Virus record (IMG/VR): IMGVR_UViG_3300024258_001044
Coordinates: 124,001-188,000 of that record
Source: a virus
DNA length: 64,000 nt
Reading direction: 5' to 3' (one strand)
Shown here: positions 7,837 to 15,854 of the stretch, piece by piece
How positions within the stretch are numbered: position 1 is the first letter of the stretch
Layout of the letters: each line of letters opens with the position of its first letter
Notes under the pieces: model-generated
Database searches by the model: none
What the model saw: the letters and a program-made list of their open reading frames with translations, nothing else
What the model was told of the DNA's origin: nothing
Made by a program: the position numbers and the translations under genes

Positions 7837-8031
7837 TTACTTCTCCTCAGTACTATGTGCTTCTATTTTCAGATCAGGATCCTTCAGGGACTCATCTAAG
7901 ATCTTCTTAAACTTGTTAACATCTTCTACTAAGTCATCTACTGTGTATCGCTCAGGAGTTTCGTCAGCAACTTTTGGGCTAACTTCCTTGCTATCTTTGT
8001 AGACTTTGACTTCGCCATCTTTTTTGAACAT
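7837..8031 (-). CDS. Small charged hypothetical protein (64 aa)
   Basis: Not recognised. The 64-residue protein is dominated by Lys, Asp and Glu and has a predicted helix DDLVEDVNKFKKILDESL in its second half. It ends flush against the thioredoxin start. Its first 94 bases overlap the 3' end of the deaminase gene in another frame, and the AAGGA ribosome site lies inside the deaminase coding sequence eight bases before its ATG. The overlap is long, but the coupled arrangement and protein-like composition favour a real gene. Confidence 0.55.
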   Translation of the reverse strand: MFKKDGEVKVYKDSKEVSPKVADETPERYTVDDLVEDVNKFKKILDESLKDPDLKIEAHSTEEK

Positions 8032-8519
8032 TGTATTTTTTCCTTAATTTTAACTCTAGGATCTAATGGGCCATTTCGACCCTCAACCTTAACCCCATGT
8101 TTTAATAGATATTTCACGCCGTTATCACCGCGAAAACCCCCATCAATAACAATGACCTTTTGGATGCCTGCATGGTGGATTAATTTGGCGCACAAAGGGC
8201 AGGGCTCACAGGTTAATATTAGCCACGCCCCTCCTGTTCTTACTCCGTTGGCAGCCGCATTACAAATGAGATTCATTTCTGCATGATGACAGCCTTGCTC
8301 AATCTTTGTACCTGAAGCAATATTTTCTTCGTCCCTGACGCAACGACTGCCACCGCATAGTTTGCCACCATTACGAGGACCGCCATTATATCCATCCATC
8401 AATACAACGTTTCTGACCGGGTCAAGCAGCAGTGCCCCCACCTTTAGCCTTGGGCAATTAGAAGCCTTTGCTAACGCAAGGCACTGCTCGATTCTTATCT
8501 GGATATGCTTGTCCTTCAT
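7938..8519 (-). CDS. dCMP/cytidine deaminase family protein
   Basis: The protein (193 aa from the ATG at 8519, chosen because GGAG lies six bases before it; 11 further in-frame upstream codons lack such a site) has the zinc-dependent deaminase core. His79-Ala80-Glu81 in HHAEMN gives one zinc ligand and the catalytic proton shuttle, and Pro106-Cys107-x-x-Cys110 in CEPCPLC gives the other two ligands. A Cys-rich insertion (KLCGGSRCVRDE, residues 53-64) matches the second zinc site of ComEB-like dCMP deaminases. It likely converts dCMP to dUMP for dTMP synthesis. The last 40 residues are a basic tail (KKMAKSKSTKIARKLAQKLL) outside the enzyme fold, overlapping the next gene. It could act on free cytidine nucleotides other than dCMP. 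Confidence 0.82.
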   Translation of the reverse strand: MKDKHIQIRIEQCLALAKASNCPRLKVGALLLDPVRNVVLMDGYNGGPRNGGKLCGGSRCVRDEENIASGTKIEQGCHHAEMNLICNAAANGVRTGGAWLILTCEPCPLCAKLIHHAGIQKVIVIDGGFRGDNGVKYLLKHGVKVEGRNGPLDPRVKIKEKIQCSKKMAKSKSTKIARKLAQKLLTKLLSDTQ

Positions 8520-8567
8520 TTGTTCTCCAACGGCGCTTCCGCCTGCAACCACTATCTACGCTGCGGA

Positions 8568-9599
8568 TTACTCTTCGGACTTAAGCTCGCTTTTAAGAAC
8601 CTTGAGAGAATCAATTGTGTTGTCAATTCCCTCAATTAATTCCAACTGCTCTTCCCTCTCAATTTCAAGAAGTCTTACCGCAATCTGTTCACGAGTTGCG
8701 CTCTTCAGAAGTACGGGGAGCTTTACCTTACCCTCTTCCAAATCAGATAATTTGATATGTCCTCTGTCGGGATCGGAAAGAACTGAGCCCATTTCTAGTT
8801 CGACTCTTCTCATAGCCGTAGAGTTTTTTGGATACACACGCTCATTAGCTCCTGTTCTTCTTGCTAATGGAATGCAACCCTTGAAAAATCCGGTCACCTT
8901 TGTGGTCCTGTGTTGCTTTGCAAGCCTATACTTTTTTCCAATAGAGAGTGGGCGGACCTCTCTTCCTTCCACTGGAGGATATATCGAATGTCGGCACCGA
9001 GCACCAAGCCACTCAAGACGCTCAATCTCTGTCAAGCCGCTAAGCCCTTTATTCGAAATCTTGTATAGAATATCATCCAACTCACCTGTGCCAAATGAAT
9101 TAATGATTTCTTTGCGATTCTCTTTTGCCCAAGTTTTTTCCGCCTGAAGAGACTCTAATCTGTGTCGTTCCTGTGTTTCAAGACGTTCTTGTGATTTAAA
9201 CTTAAGCTGTTCTTCTTCGAGTGACTTTCTTTTAGCTTCCATTTCCTCAATCTGCTCAGGAGTTAAGTCTTTAGCAACGGCCTGGACATCACTTTCTTTT
9301 GGAAAGTGAACAAGACAATCTTTGATGCAAAAACATTCCTGATCCTCTGAGTGGTCATGAGTACAGGTGCATTCTATTTTCTCTGCCCTTGCCTTCTCTG
9401 ACGCCTTTGGTTCGTCCAATTCTTTTGCTGCGTCACTAAGCTCTGCGGCTCGGACTTCTAAATCCTTTTCTATTTCAAGATTCTCAGCCATTTCGGAAAC
9501 TATTTTTTGCTCGCCATCCGTTGTTAACTCTTTTTTCTTTAACAAATCTGCAACCAGCTTCTTCGCTTCTTCATAAAAATCTCTTTGATCACCGCTCAT
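8568..9599 (-). CDS. Coiled-coil protein with Cys/His cluster
   Basis: Not recognised. The 343-residue protein is highly charged. Residues 1-75 and 112-160 are helical with heptad-like spacing, suggesting coiled coils. Between them lies a Cys/His-rich patch (ECTCTHDHSEDQECFCIKDC, about residues 76-95) that could bind a metal, most likely zinc. The C-terminal half contains a segment with basic and aromatic residues, including RPLSIGKKYRLAKQHRT near residue 213, then an acidic helix. Translation begins at ATGA overlapping the sulfotransferase-like stop, with AGGAG upstream. A structural or scaffolding role is possible but unproved. Confidence 0.6.
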   Translation of the reverse strand: MSGDQRDFYEEAKKLVADLLKKKELTTDGEQKIVSEMAENLEIEKDLEVRAAELSDAAKELDEPKASEKARAEKIECTCTHDHSEDQECFCIKDCLVHFPKESDVQAVAKDLTPEQIEEMEAKRKSLEEEQLKFKSQERLETQERHRLESLQAEKTWAKENRKEIINSFGTGELDDILYKISNKGLSGLTEIERLEWLGARCRHSIYPPVEGREVRPLSIGKKYRLAKQHRTTKVTGFFKGCIPLARRTGANERVYPKNSTAMRRVELEMGSVLSDPDRGHIKLSDLEEGKVKLPVLLKSATREQIAVRLLEIEREEQLELIEGIDNTIDSLKVLKSELKSEE

Positions 9600-10360
9600 C
9601 TTAACTCCTTTGGAATTTCTCCCCAGATTTGGGAGTAAAGATCTCTAATTTCAGGATCCTTCATTGCATCCATATAAATCGAATCTCTTGTCATTGTTTT
9701 ATACCGTTCTAACACTGGCATGAACTGTGCTTGCTTATCATAACTTGTGCCCTCAAAAGAGCTACCATAACCATGACTTGAAACTATATTCAAACCTACG
9801 TCTGTAAAATCGATACCAAAAGCCTCAGATACAGAACGTCTGTATTCCTTACTTAGATACCATTCATTAAAATTGATCCAAATATCATTTGGCTCTGGAT
9901 TCAGATAACCTTTGGCATACTCTTTCCACAAAGATAGCGCTTTGTCATCGATCCATCCTACCTTTCCAACTCGGTTGGTGTTTCGATTTTCTCTTTCAAG
10001 CTTTATAGATAATTTACGGCGGCTCGCAAACATATTAAAAGGATCACGTATTACATGTCCATTAAAAACCTCTTCGCTATGCCCGTCCATCAGTCTATTT
10101 TTGTATCGCTTATAAAGGGTGGAAACTTGTGACGGCAATAGCTCTTCGAAATTGATAATGTAGCAAGACCGGATCTCGTCCGGCATACCCCATTCCTCAT
10201 CAATAGTAGGTTTGCTTCTTGCTGCAAATTCCATAATGTCATTTCTGTGAAGAACATATCCCTCAAAGTGAGGTATCAGCCAATTGATTATTCCATGATG
10301 ACCAGAGCGCATCATGGCAGTTAACCTAATCTCTTTTAGATTTCTTCTTTCCGACCTCAT
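9596..10360 (-). CDS. Sulfotransferase-like P-loop protein
   Basis: The protein (254 aa from the ATG at 10360) has the two phosphosulfate-binding elements of sulfotransferases. The first is a strand ending in MMRSGHHGIINWL, residues 16-28, which serves as the 5'-phosphosulfate loop. The second is HVIRDPFNMFASRRK, near residue 110, the 3'-phosphate-binding R-D-P-x6-S-R element. It would transfer sulfate from PAPS to a sugar hydroxyl. PAPS would have to come from the host, as no PAPS synthesis gene is in the window. The gene begins inside the end of the epimerase gene and overlaps the next one by ATGA. A second in-frame ATG lies two codons upstream but is too close to GGGGG. Acceptor unknown. 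Confidence 0.65.
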   Translation of the reverse strand: MRSERRNLKEIRLTAMMRSGHHGIINWLIPHFEGYVLHRNDIMEFAARSKPTIDEEWGMPDEIRSCYIINFEELLPSQVSTLYKRYKNRLMDGHSEEVFNGHVIRDPFNMFASRRKLSIKLERENRNTNRVGKVGWIDDKALSLWKEYAKGYLNPEPNDIWINFNEWYLSKEYRRSVSEAFGIDFTDVGLNIVSSHGYGSSFEGTSYDKQAQFMPVLERYKTMTRDSIYMDAMKDPEIRDLYSQIWGEIPKELR

Positions 10361-11303
10361 ATGCATCCCCCAAATACCACTGTGCAGTTAGCTCTAATCC
10401 ACGTAGCACAGAAACTTTTGGACTGTAGCCGAACCAAGATTTTGCCTTATCGAAAGATGCCCAAGAATCCTTTACATCTCCCGGCCTATCGTCATAAGTA
10501 TCGTACTCTTCGACTCCAATCATATCTAAAAGATCATTAACCGAAGTCCTTTCTCCGAAAGCTATATTGAACCCTTCGCCATTGAATCGTGAGTTATGCT
10601 GGCTTGCCTGAATAAATGCCTCCACAACATTATCCACATAACAGAAGTCTCTGGTCTGTTCTCCATCACCATATACATTGGCGCTAAAGCCCTTCTTCTT
10701 TGCTTCTAAAAATGCTGCGATAACAGCAGAGTATGCCGAGTTGCCTTTCTGTCTGGGCCCAAAGACATTGAATAGCCTTAGAGCTACTGTATCAACTGAT
10801 GTATTCTTTGAGTAATACCTGCAATATTCTTCACCAATATACTTCTGCAAAGCATATGGTGACTTAGGCATAAGCAGAGACGCTTCGCTTGTTGGCATTT
10901 CTGCTTTACCGCCATAAACAGAAGACGAAGAGGCGAATAACACTCTCTTTGTCTCAAATTTTTCTGCCATAGCAAGAACATTGGCAGTGCCAACAAGATT
11001 TACCTCGGCTGTCTTCGCCGGCTCAAGCACTGACTGATATACCCCAGGGATAGCTGCAAGATGAAATACCATCTCCGGTCTAAACACTCTGAAAATATCA
11101 TGTAACCCTTCTCCTTCAATACCCTGATTTTCTATCATACAGTTTGAGTTCTTGAAGTGATCTTTAATGTTTTCTTTATCTCCAGAATTATAGTTGTCAA
11201 CTACACAAACCTCTAAGCCATCGCTTAACAATCTGTCAACAAGGTGACTTCCTATAAATCCGGCTCCCCCTGTTACCAGGGCTCTTGTGTATTCATAATT
11301 CAT
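10326..11303 (-). CDS. NAD-dependent epimerase/dehydratase (UDP-glucose 4-epimerase type)
   Basis: The 325-residue protein is an extended short-chain dehydrogenase/reductase. It has the NAD-binding GGAGFIGSHL at residues 11-20, the Asp that binds the adenosine ribose (VVDNYNSG), the catalytic Ser region ASSSSVYGG near 125, and the Tyr-x3-Lys dyad in SPYALQKYIGEEY near 148. ARLFNVFGPRQ-like and FCYVDN elements follow. This is the pattern of GalE/WbpP-type 4-epimerases, and a UDP-glucuronate epimerase or decarboxylase is also possible. A UDP-glucose dehydrogenase lies immediately upstream, so a uronic-acid substrate is plausible. Its stop overlaps the sulfotransferase-like gene. Confidence 0.82.
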   Translation of the reverse strand: MNYEYTRALVTGGAGFIGSHLVDRLLSDGLEVCVVDNYNSGDKENIKDHFKNSNCMIENQGIEGEGLHDIFRVFRPEMVFHLAAIPGVYQSVLEPAKTAEVNLVGTANVLAMAEKFETKRVLFASSSSVYGGKAEMPTSEASLLMPKSPYALQKYIGEEYCRYYSKNTSVDTVALRLFNVFGPRQKGNSAYSAVIAAFLEAKKKGFSANVYGDGEQTRDFCYVDNVVEAFIQASQHNSRFNGEGFNIAFGERTSVNDLLDMIGVEEYDTYDDRPGDVKDSWASFDKAKSWFGYSPKVSVLRGLELTAQWYLGDAYEVGKKKSKRD

Positions 11304-11305
11304 AT

Positions 11306-12157
11306 TTAATCTTTCCTCATCTTATTTCGTTCACTAATACATGCCTCAAGAACTTCGCAAGGAACGCCGTGACGTTTCATAAAGTCTCGCAAAGCATTGG
11401 TGTCCTTGGGGAAACATGCCCCTCCATAACTAAATTGCCCGTCTGGTCCCGGCACATCAGTGTGCATAGGATTAATCCAGCCGTTTCTAAGCATAGTGCT
11501 TCTCACATCTTCATATTTAACGCCCATTCTTTTGCAGGTCAAAGCAAACTCATTGAACAATTGAACCTTTACTGCATAGAAGTTGTTACAGAATAGCTTC
11601 ATCAACTCTGCTTGTTCAGCATCACAAATCGTATACTGTGCCTCGAAATGTCTCTGATATAGAGCTACAACCTTTTGGCATACGGAGAACTCAAAGCCTC
11701 CAACGACTACATGCTTCTGGTTGGCAAAATCTTCAACCGCAGTTCTTGCAGTAAGAAATTCCGGGTTATGAACCATTGCTAACTTATACTTATCAGCTAA
11801 AGCTCTCAAAGTTCCTGGCTCCATGGTGCTTTTGACGACGACGATTCCCTGGTACTTTGCTTGTGCCAACTTCAGGAAATTCTCATGCAGCGCTGTATAG
11901 TCAAAGCCGAACCCTTCAATGTAAGGTGTAGGCAGACATATAAATACAAAGTCTGTAGGAATTAAATCCTCAAATTTGTTACTTGCAAATTCCCCTTCGC
12001 CTCCTGGTATAGTCCAGAGTTCTTTCTTATCATAGGAATACATAAGTTCTCCTGCTTTCGAAAAAAATTCAAAAACGGATCCTCCAACAAATCCCATCCC
12101 AATGACACCGATCTTTACAGGCACAAACTCTTCTTTTGTTTCAGCTTCTTCACTCAT
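11306..12157 (-). CDS. UDP-glucose/GDP-mannose 6-dehydrogenase, C-terminally short
   Basis: The enzyme should oxidise a nucleotide sugar (most likely UDP-glucose) to its uronate with two NAD. The N-terminal Rossmann motif GVIGMGFVGG, the STMEPGT loop, HNPEFLTARTA, and the catalytic Cys248 in GGACFPKDTNAL are all present. Canonical members have about 390-450 residues, with a second Rossmann-like UDP-binding domain after the catalytic helix. This one ends 35 residues past the cysteine at 283 aa, so that third domain is missing. Some other phage and bacterial family members are short too, so it need not be dead. Its product would feed the epimerase gene just downstream. Confidence 0.82.
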   Translation of the reverse strand: MSEEAETKEEFVPVKIGVIGMGFVGGSVFEFFSKAGELMYSYDKKELWTIPGGEGEFASNKFEDLIPTDFVFICLPTPYIEGFGFDYTALHENFLKLAQAKYQGIVVVKSTMEPGTLRALADKYKLAMVHNPEFLTARTAVEDFANQKHVVVGGFEFSVCQKVVALYQRHFEAQYTICDAEQAELMKLFCNNFYAVKVQLFNEFALTCKRMGVKYEDVRSTMLRNGWINPMHTDVPGPDGQFSYGGACFPKDTNALRDFMKRHGVPCEVLEACISERNKMRKD

Positions 12158-12158
12158 T

Positions 12159-12797
12159 TCAACCTCTCAGTATCTTGTTCCTAAAATATATTTCTTCCCT
12201 CCCCCAATCATGCTTTGAGATGAGGAAAGTATTCTTAATGCTCTCTACCTTTCCGGTAACAGGATTTACAAGATCATCTTTGTTGTAGTAATGAATCTGA
12301 CCACCGGTTTTTCTTTTGCTTCTATTCTCTCTGCAAAAAGAAAATCCATAAACTCTGCTTCGGTCCAAGCCACCCGTAACCTTCTTGATGCTATAGAGCA
12401 AAAGAAGACCTGTGCTTGGGCATCGCCCAAGGTCCTTCGTAAGCTCCAGCTCATTTTCAAGCGGAAGCACGTAATATTTTATACCGTTAGTCTTGCAGTA
12501 GTCTCTAAACTTCTTATTTCTATCATCTTTGGCGCGAAGGATAATGAGATCTAAATCTTCTAATAATTCCTTCTTCTGTTCCATTGTGTAAACCAGTTTA
12601 TCGTTAGTTCCTCGGATCCATATATTTACCTTGGAGCCATAATCCTCCTGAAAACCTTGGTCCAACGAGAAATCATTGAACCTGAAGATTAACTTGTGAG
12701 AATCAATCTTCTCACCATTTTTCTGGCCAACTTCGCATGGCGAATTTCCTACTATACAATAATCAAAATCGTTTCGTTTTAAAAGCTTCTTAAACAT
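12159..12797 (-). CDS. GT29 sialyltransferase-like protein
   Basis: The 212-residue protein carries the sialylmotifs of family GT29. Motif L is seen as CIVGNSPCEVGQKNGEKID (residues 14-32) followed by IFRFNDF with Asn41. Motif S is CPSTGLLLLY (126-135). A motif III-like IHYY lies at 168-171, and the motif VS His196 followed by Glu201-Glu202 in KHDWGREE. It lacks the N-terminal anchor and stem of eukaryotic Golgi sialyltransferases, so it is cytoplasmic. The donor would be CMP-sialic acid or another CMP-linked nonulosonate. NeuB, NeuA and KDO genes in the same island supply such donors. The gene overlaps the gmd stop by 8 bases. Whether it uses sialic acid, KDO or another sugar cannot be told from sequence. 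Confidence 0.7.
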   Translation of the reverse strand: MFKKLLKRNDFDYCIVGNSPCEVGQKNGEKIDSHKLIFRFNDFSLDQGFQEDYGSKVNIWIRGTNDKLVYTMEQKKELLEDLDLIILRAKDDRNKKFRDYCKTNGIKYYVLPLENELELTKDLGRCPSTGLLLLYSIKKVTGGLDRSRVYGFSFCRENRSKRKTGGQIHYYNKDDLVNPVTGKVESIKNTFLISKHDWGREEIYFRNKILRG

Positions 12798-13764
12798 CTA
12801 ACTCGGCCAAATCCGCTTCATACATTTCCTTAAGAAGTTTCTGCCAATCGTACTCAGGCTCCCATCCAAGAACGGTCTTTGCCTTTGAAGGATCGCCTCT
12901 AAGGAACGGAACATCCGATGGCCTCATGAATCTGGGGTCTGATCTGTATACATCCTCAAATTTCAAACCTGCAAGGTCACATATATACTTAAACATATCC
13001 TCTATGCTTGCCCCATAACCAGTGGCAATTACGAAATCATCTGGCTCTTCCTGCTGCAACATAAGCCACTGAGCCTTGACATAATCTTTTGCATGACCCT
13101 CATCTCTATACGGCTCAAGGTTGCCCATCCTCAAATGCTCTTCCATTCCAAGCTTCACCTTTGCGATACCTCGGGTCATCTTTCTTGTGGCAAAATCATG
13201 CCCTCTTCTTGGCGAGGAATGATTGAATAGAATTCCTGAACAGGCAAACAGACCGTACGCCTCTCTATAATTCCTTGTGGCATAGAATCCTGCGGCCTTT
13301 GCCACTGCATATGGTGAGCGTGGATAGAACGGAGACTCCTCTGTATAACCCGTATCAGGAACATGAAGGCCACCGAACAGTTCAGAGGTAGCAGCATTAT
13401 AGAAACGGGTTGCGGGGCTGAACTCTCTAATGAGATCAAGCTGCATAACAACTGCCCTACCTGTTACGTCAAATGTATGAACAGGATCTTTAAAGGAGTA
13501 TCCTACATGGGACTGTGCCGCAAGACCGTAATACTCATGCGGTTTGAAATCGTGCAGAATTCTTCCGACGAAAGTTGGGTCTGTAATGTCTCCATGCATC
13601 ACCGTTAGGTTAGGATGATCGATAATATGTTTAAGATTTTCGTTCTCATTATTAACAGAACGACGGCGAGTAAACACCAAAACTTCATATCCCTTCTCAA
13701 GAAGAAGGTCTGCCAAATAGGACGAGTCCTGGCCGGCACCTGTTACAACTGCTCTAAGCATCAT
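12790..13764 (-). CDS. gmd: GDP-mannose 4,6-dehydratase
   Basis: The 324-residue SDR should convert GDP-mannose to GDP-4-keto-6-deoxymannose. Family-specific features are visible: GAGQDSSYLADLLL at the N-terminus (the GMD form of the glycine motif), YGLAAQSHVGYSF near 78, the catalytic ATSELFG near 125, YAVAKAAGFYATRNYRE with Tyr-x3-Lys near 152, and LFNHSSPRRG near 178. The last of these is an almost diagnostic GMD element. No GDP-fucose synthase or GDP-rhamnose reductase is found next to it. The 4-keto product may be finished by a host enzyme or by a gene outside the window. AGGAGCT precedes the ATG, and the start overlaps the methyltransferase stop. Confidence 0.92.
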   Translation of the reverse strand: MMLRAVVTGAGQDSSYLADLLLEKGYEVLVFTRRRSVNNENENLKHIIDHPNLTVMHGDITDPTFVGRILHDFKPHEYYGLAAQSHVGYSFKDPVHTFDVTGRAVVMQLDLIREFSPATRFYNAATSELFGGLHVPDTGYTEESPFYPRSPYAVAKAAGFYATRNYREAYGLFACSGILFNHSSPRRGHDFATRKMTRGIAKVKLGMEEHLRMGNLEPYRDEGHAKDYVKAQWLMLQQEEPDDFVIATGYGASIEDMFKYICDLAGLKFEDVYRSDPRFMRPSDVPFLRGDPSKAKTVLGWEPEYDWQKLLKEMYEADLAELDV

Positions 13765-14396
13765 AGCTCCTTTAACTTTGTGTTTATAAATACTCTTCCT
13801 GATTTTACCATGAAGGATGACTTGATCCTTTTAACCTTTGGTGTACCGTCTTTCTTATACTTTACAAAGTGGTTAATCTTTTTCTGTTTCATTGTTGATT
13901 TAATCCGAAGAAGCTTTGTGAGTTCTTTATCTTCATTTAAGCCATAACTATGAAATATATCTTTCCAATAAGGAAATAATTGTTCATTGACATGATGATG
14001 CCCTTTTTGACCCGGAGTTGCATGAGTTATGACCACAACTTTGCACAAAGCAAATAATGGCATAAAATTCTCAATGTATTTCTCATCAATATGTTCGAGA
14101 AATTCTGTTGACCACCCAATGTCGAAATATTTTCTTTTCGGAAGAAATGGCAGATCATCTTTAGCTGCTTTTTTCTTAGAAAAATCAAAAAGATTAACAT
14201 GCTTCAACTTTGTCATCTCAGGATCTCCATCGACCCCAATAGCAGATAGCCCCAAAGCCTTCGCCACCTCAACCTGTTTGCCTGGACCGCAACCTATATC
14301 AATAAATGTTTTGGCATTTTGAAATCTATCTACCAAAGCTTTTAAGGCACCATAATCTATCCAAGTTTTGCCTTCGTGTCCGCCAACATGTTTCAT
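13761..14396 (-). CDS. SAM-dependent class I methyltransferase
   Basis: The 211-residue protein has the SAM-binding motif I FIDIGCGPGKQ (residues 35-45), the acidic residue at the end of strand 2 (VDGD), and WSTEFLEHID as the post-II motif where the strand-4 catalytic region lies. It then has VVITHATPG. This is the pattern of small-molecule or sugar methyltransferases. Its place between gmd and a sulfotransferase suggests O-methylation of a sugar. The C-terminal 50 residues are Lys-rich. Target not determined. Confidence 0.78.
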   Translation of the reverse strand: MKHVGGHEGKTWIDYGALKALVDRFQNAKTFIDIGCGPGKQVEVAKALGLSAIGVDGDPEMTKLKHVNLFDFSKKKAAKDDLPFLPKRKYFDIGWSTEFLEHIDEKYIENFMPLFALCKVVVITHATPGQKGHHHVNEQLFPYWKDIFHSYGLNEDKELTKLLRIKSTMKQKKINHFVKYKKDGTPKVKRIKSSFMVKSGRVFINTKLKEL

Positions 14397-14404
14397 ATAT
14401 TTCC

Positions 14405-15022
14405 TCAGTAAGTATAGCTGAAAGCTTTGATTTCATCTGCAAAGCGCTTTTTAACTATTTCTATTGTTTCTTCGTTGTGCAGCTCAGAATAATGTCCAAC
14501 TTTTCTGATACCAGATTTCTTTCTGGTGTCTCGGATTTCTTCGGGAGTTATCTGTAAATCAAATTGCCTATTAAGCTCATTATACATTTCATTTAAGTTT
14601 TCATAAAAAAAAACTTTATCTGCTGCTATCTCTCCACCAATAGTGTATATTTTCCAACCGACCGGAAGCCCCTTAGCTGCTATCATGTACTTTGTGAAAT
14701 CCATACCAGCATACTTCTCTGGTTTCACTTTGTTATGCCAAAAATATGAACTAACAACTTTGTCCCAAGGATTTCGTTCTATTGAAAATTTATAGTAGTT
14801 CTCGAATTCCTTTGGAAAAATCTTCTTAATCTTTGACAGATTCATGTGCCCGTTAGATATGTTTGTATTAACTTTCGATGTCCCATCACGTTCGGAACCG
14901 GTGCAGATATCTTTCGGCCCAAGCCTGCTTGACAACAGAAACTCCAGAGTAGAACCTGATGTTTTTTTAGTCTTAACGAAAATCAATTTATATTTATGAC
15001 TGATTATCAATTGCCGCCTCAT
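14405..15022 (-). CDS. Sulfotransferase (Sulfotransfer_2-like)
   Basis: The 205-residue protein resembles the carbohydrate sulfotransferases related to heparan sulfate 2-O-sulfotransferase and bacterial counterparts. The 5'-phosphosulfate loop is FVKTKKTSGSTLE (residues 15-27), and the 3'-phosphate motif is FSIERNPWDKVVSSYFW, with Arg83 and Ser91. A HYSELHNEETIEIVKKRFADEIKAFSY C-terminal region (residues about 177-203) matches the final helix pattern of the family, where the sequence ends with F-x-Y. It would sulfate a sugar residue from PAPS. It is the first minus-strand gene left of a 46-bp divergent promoter gap. Confidence 0.8.
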   Translation of the reverse strand: MRRQLIISHKYKLIFVKTKKTSGSTLEFLLSSRLGPKDICTGSERDGTSKVNTNISNGHMNLSKIKKIFPKEFENYYKFSIERNPWDKVVSSYFWHNKVKPEKYAGMDFTKYMIAAKGLPVGWKIYTIGGEIAADKVFFYENLNEMYNELNRQFDLQITPEEIRDTRKKSGIRKVGHYSELHNEETIEIVKKRFADEIKAFSYTY

Positions 15023-15046
15023 TTCCTTCAGCTATGTTACATCTCA

Positions 15047-15054
15047 TATTAATA
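15047..15054. promoter_or_regulatory. Possible bidirectional T4-late-like promoter octamer
   Basis: TATTAATA lies in the 46-58 bp gap between two divergent genes. Being palindromic, it reads the same on both strands and differs from the T4 late consensus TATAAATA by one base. It sits 25 bases before the minus-strand ATG at 15022 and 27 bases before the plus-strand ATG at 15081. The match is short and the region AT-rich, so this is only a candidate. Confidence 0.35.
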
Positions 15055-15080
15055 TCGAAATAATTAGTATGGGTGAACGA

Positions 15081-15854
15081 ATGAAGATTATATGCCATGA
15101 TGACAAAAAATTCTCAAGTCATTTCTCGTTCGGAGCTAAGGCTCCGCTTATGAACTTATACGAACAGGATTTAAGAGCAATCAAAAGCTCTGGTTATACT
15201 GCCGTAGTTACGGGACTTGGAAGACTTAAACTTATATCAAAATTTGAAGAGCTTGGCATTCCATACTTCTTTCTCGACAGGGCTTATATTTTTGGGGAAA
15301 GAAAATTTTGGATACGTGTATCCTACAACTCCCTTCAGATGAATGAGATGAGAGATATTAAAGGATGGAGAAACGTCTCACCTGTAACTCCCGAGCCATG
15401 GAGAAAAGGGGGCTCTAAAATTGTGGTGTGTCCTCCAAGTAAAAAGACCAGCGAGTTCTATAAATTTGATAAAGATAAATGGCTAAATAGAGTTGTTAAA
15501 TATCTTGATAAAAACTCCGATAGAGAAGTGATCATAAGGTACAAGCCTGATAATAAAATCGCAAGGTATCATGGAGATACATCATTGTTAGCTGCACTTG
15601 AAGATGCTCACTGCATCGTTGTGTATAATAGCAATGCAGCAACTGAGGCTATCTTTAGTGGGGTTCCAGCAATCGTCCTTGGAGATGCCGCAAGCAAATT
15701 TGTTGCCAGGACAGACCTCTCAGACATAGAGAGCCTTTGCTATCCTGATAGAGAGCTTTGGTTGAAAAACTTATTCTGTAACCAATTCACTGTTGACGAA
15801 CTGTCAAACGGTGAAGCTATAGACTTTTTAACTAAATACCATAGGATAACCTAA
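15081..15854 (+). CDS. KpsS-like capsule-type glycosyltransferase, paralog A
   Basis: The protein (257 aa from the ATG at 15081; an in-frame ATG at 15069 lacks a ribosome site, while GGTGA precedes 15081) is close to the next gene over its whole length. It contains the recurring elements of a six-member family in this window: YFFLDRAY near residue 70, EPWRKGGSKIVVCPPS near 110, a VIIRYKP strand, IVVYNSNAATEAIFSGVPAIVLG near 180, and a terminal PDRELWLKNLFCNQF. The N-S-N then G-V-P pattern resembles the C-terminal nucleotide-binding half of KpsS/KpsC capsule transferases. It is likely a GT-B-like transferase; CMP-KDO is a possible donor. It is one of only three plus-strand genes in the window. 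Confidence 0.55.
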   Translation: MKIICHDDKKFSSHFSFGAKAPLMNLYEQDLRAIKSSGYTAVVTGLGRLKLISKFEELGIPYFFLDRAYIFGERKFWIRVSYNSLQMNEMRDIKGWRNVSPVTPEPWRKGGSKIVVCPPSKKTSEFYKFDKDKWLNRVVKYLDKNSDREVIIRYKPDNKIARYHGDTSLLAALEDAHCIVVYNSNAATEAIFSGVPAIVLGDAASKFVARTDLSDIESLCYPDRELWLKNLFCNQFTVDELSNGEAIDFLTKYHRIT

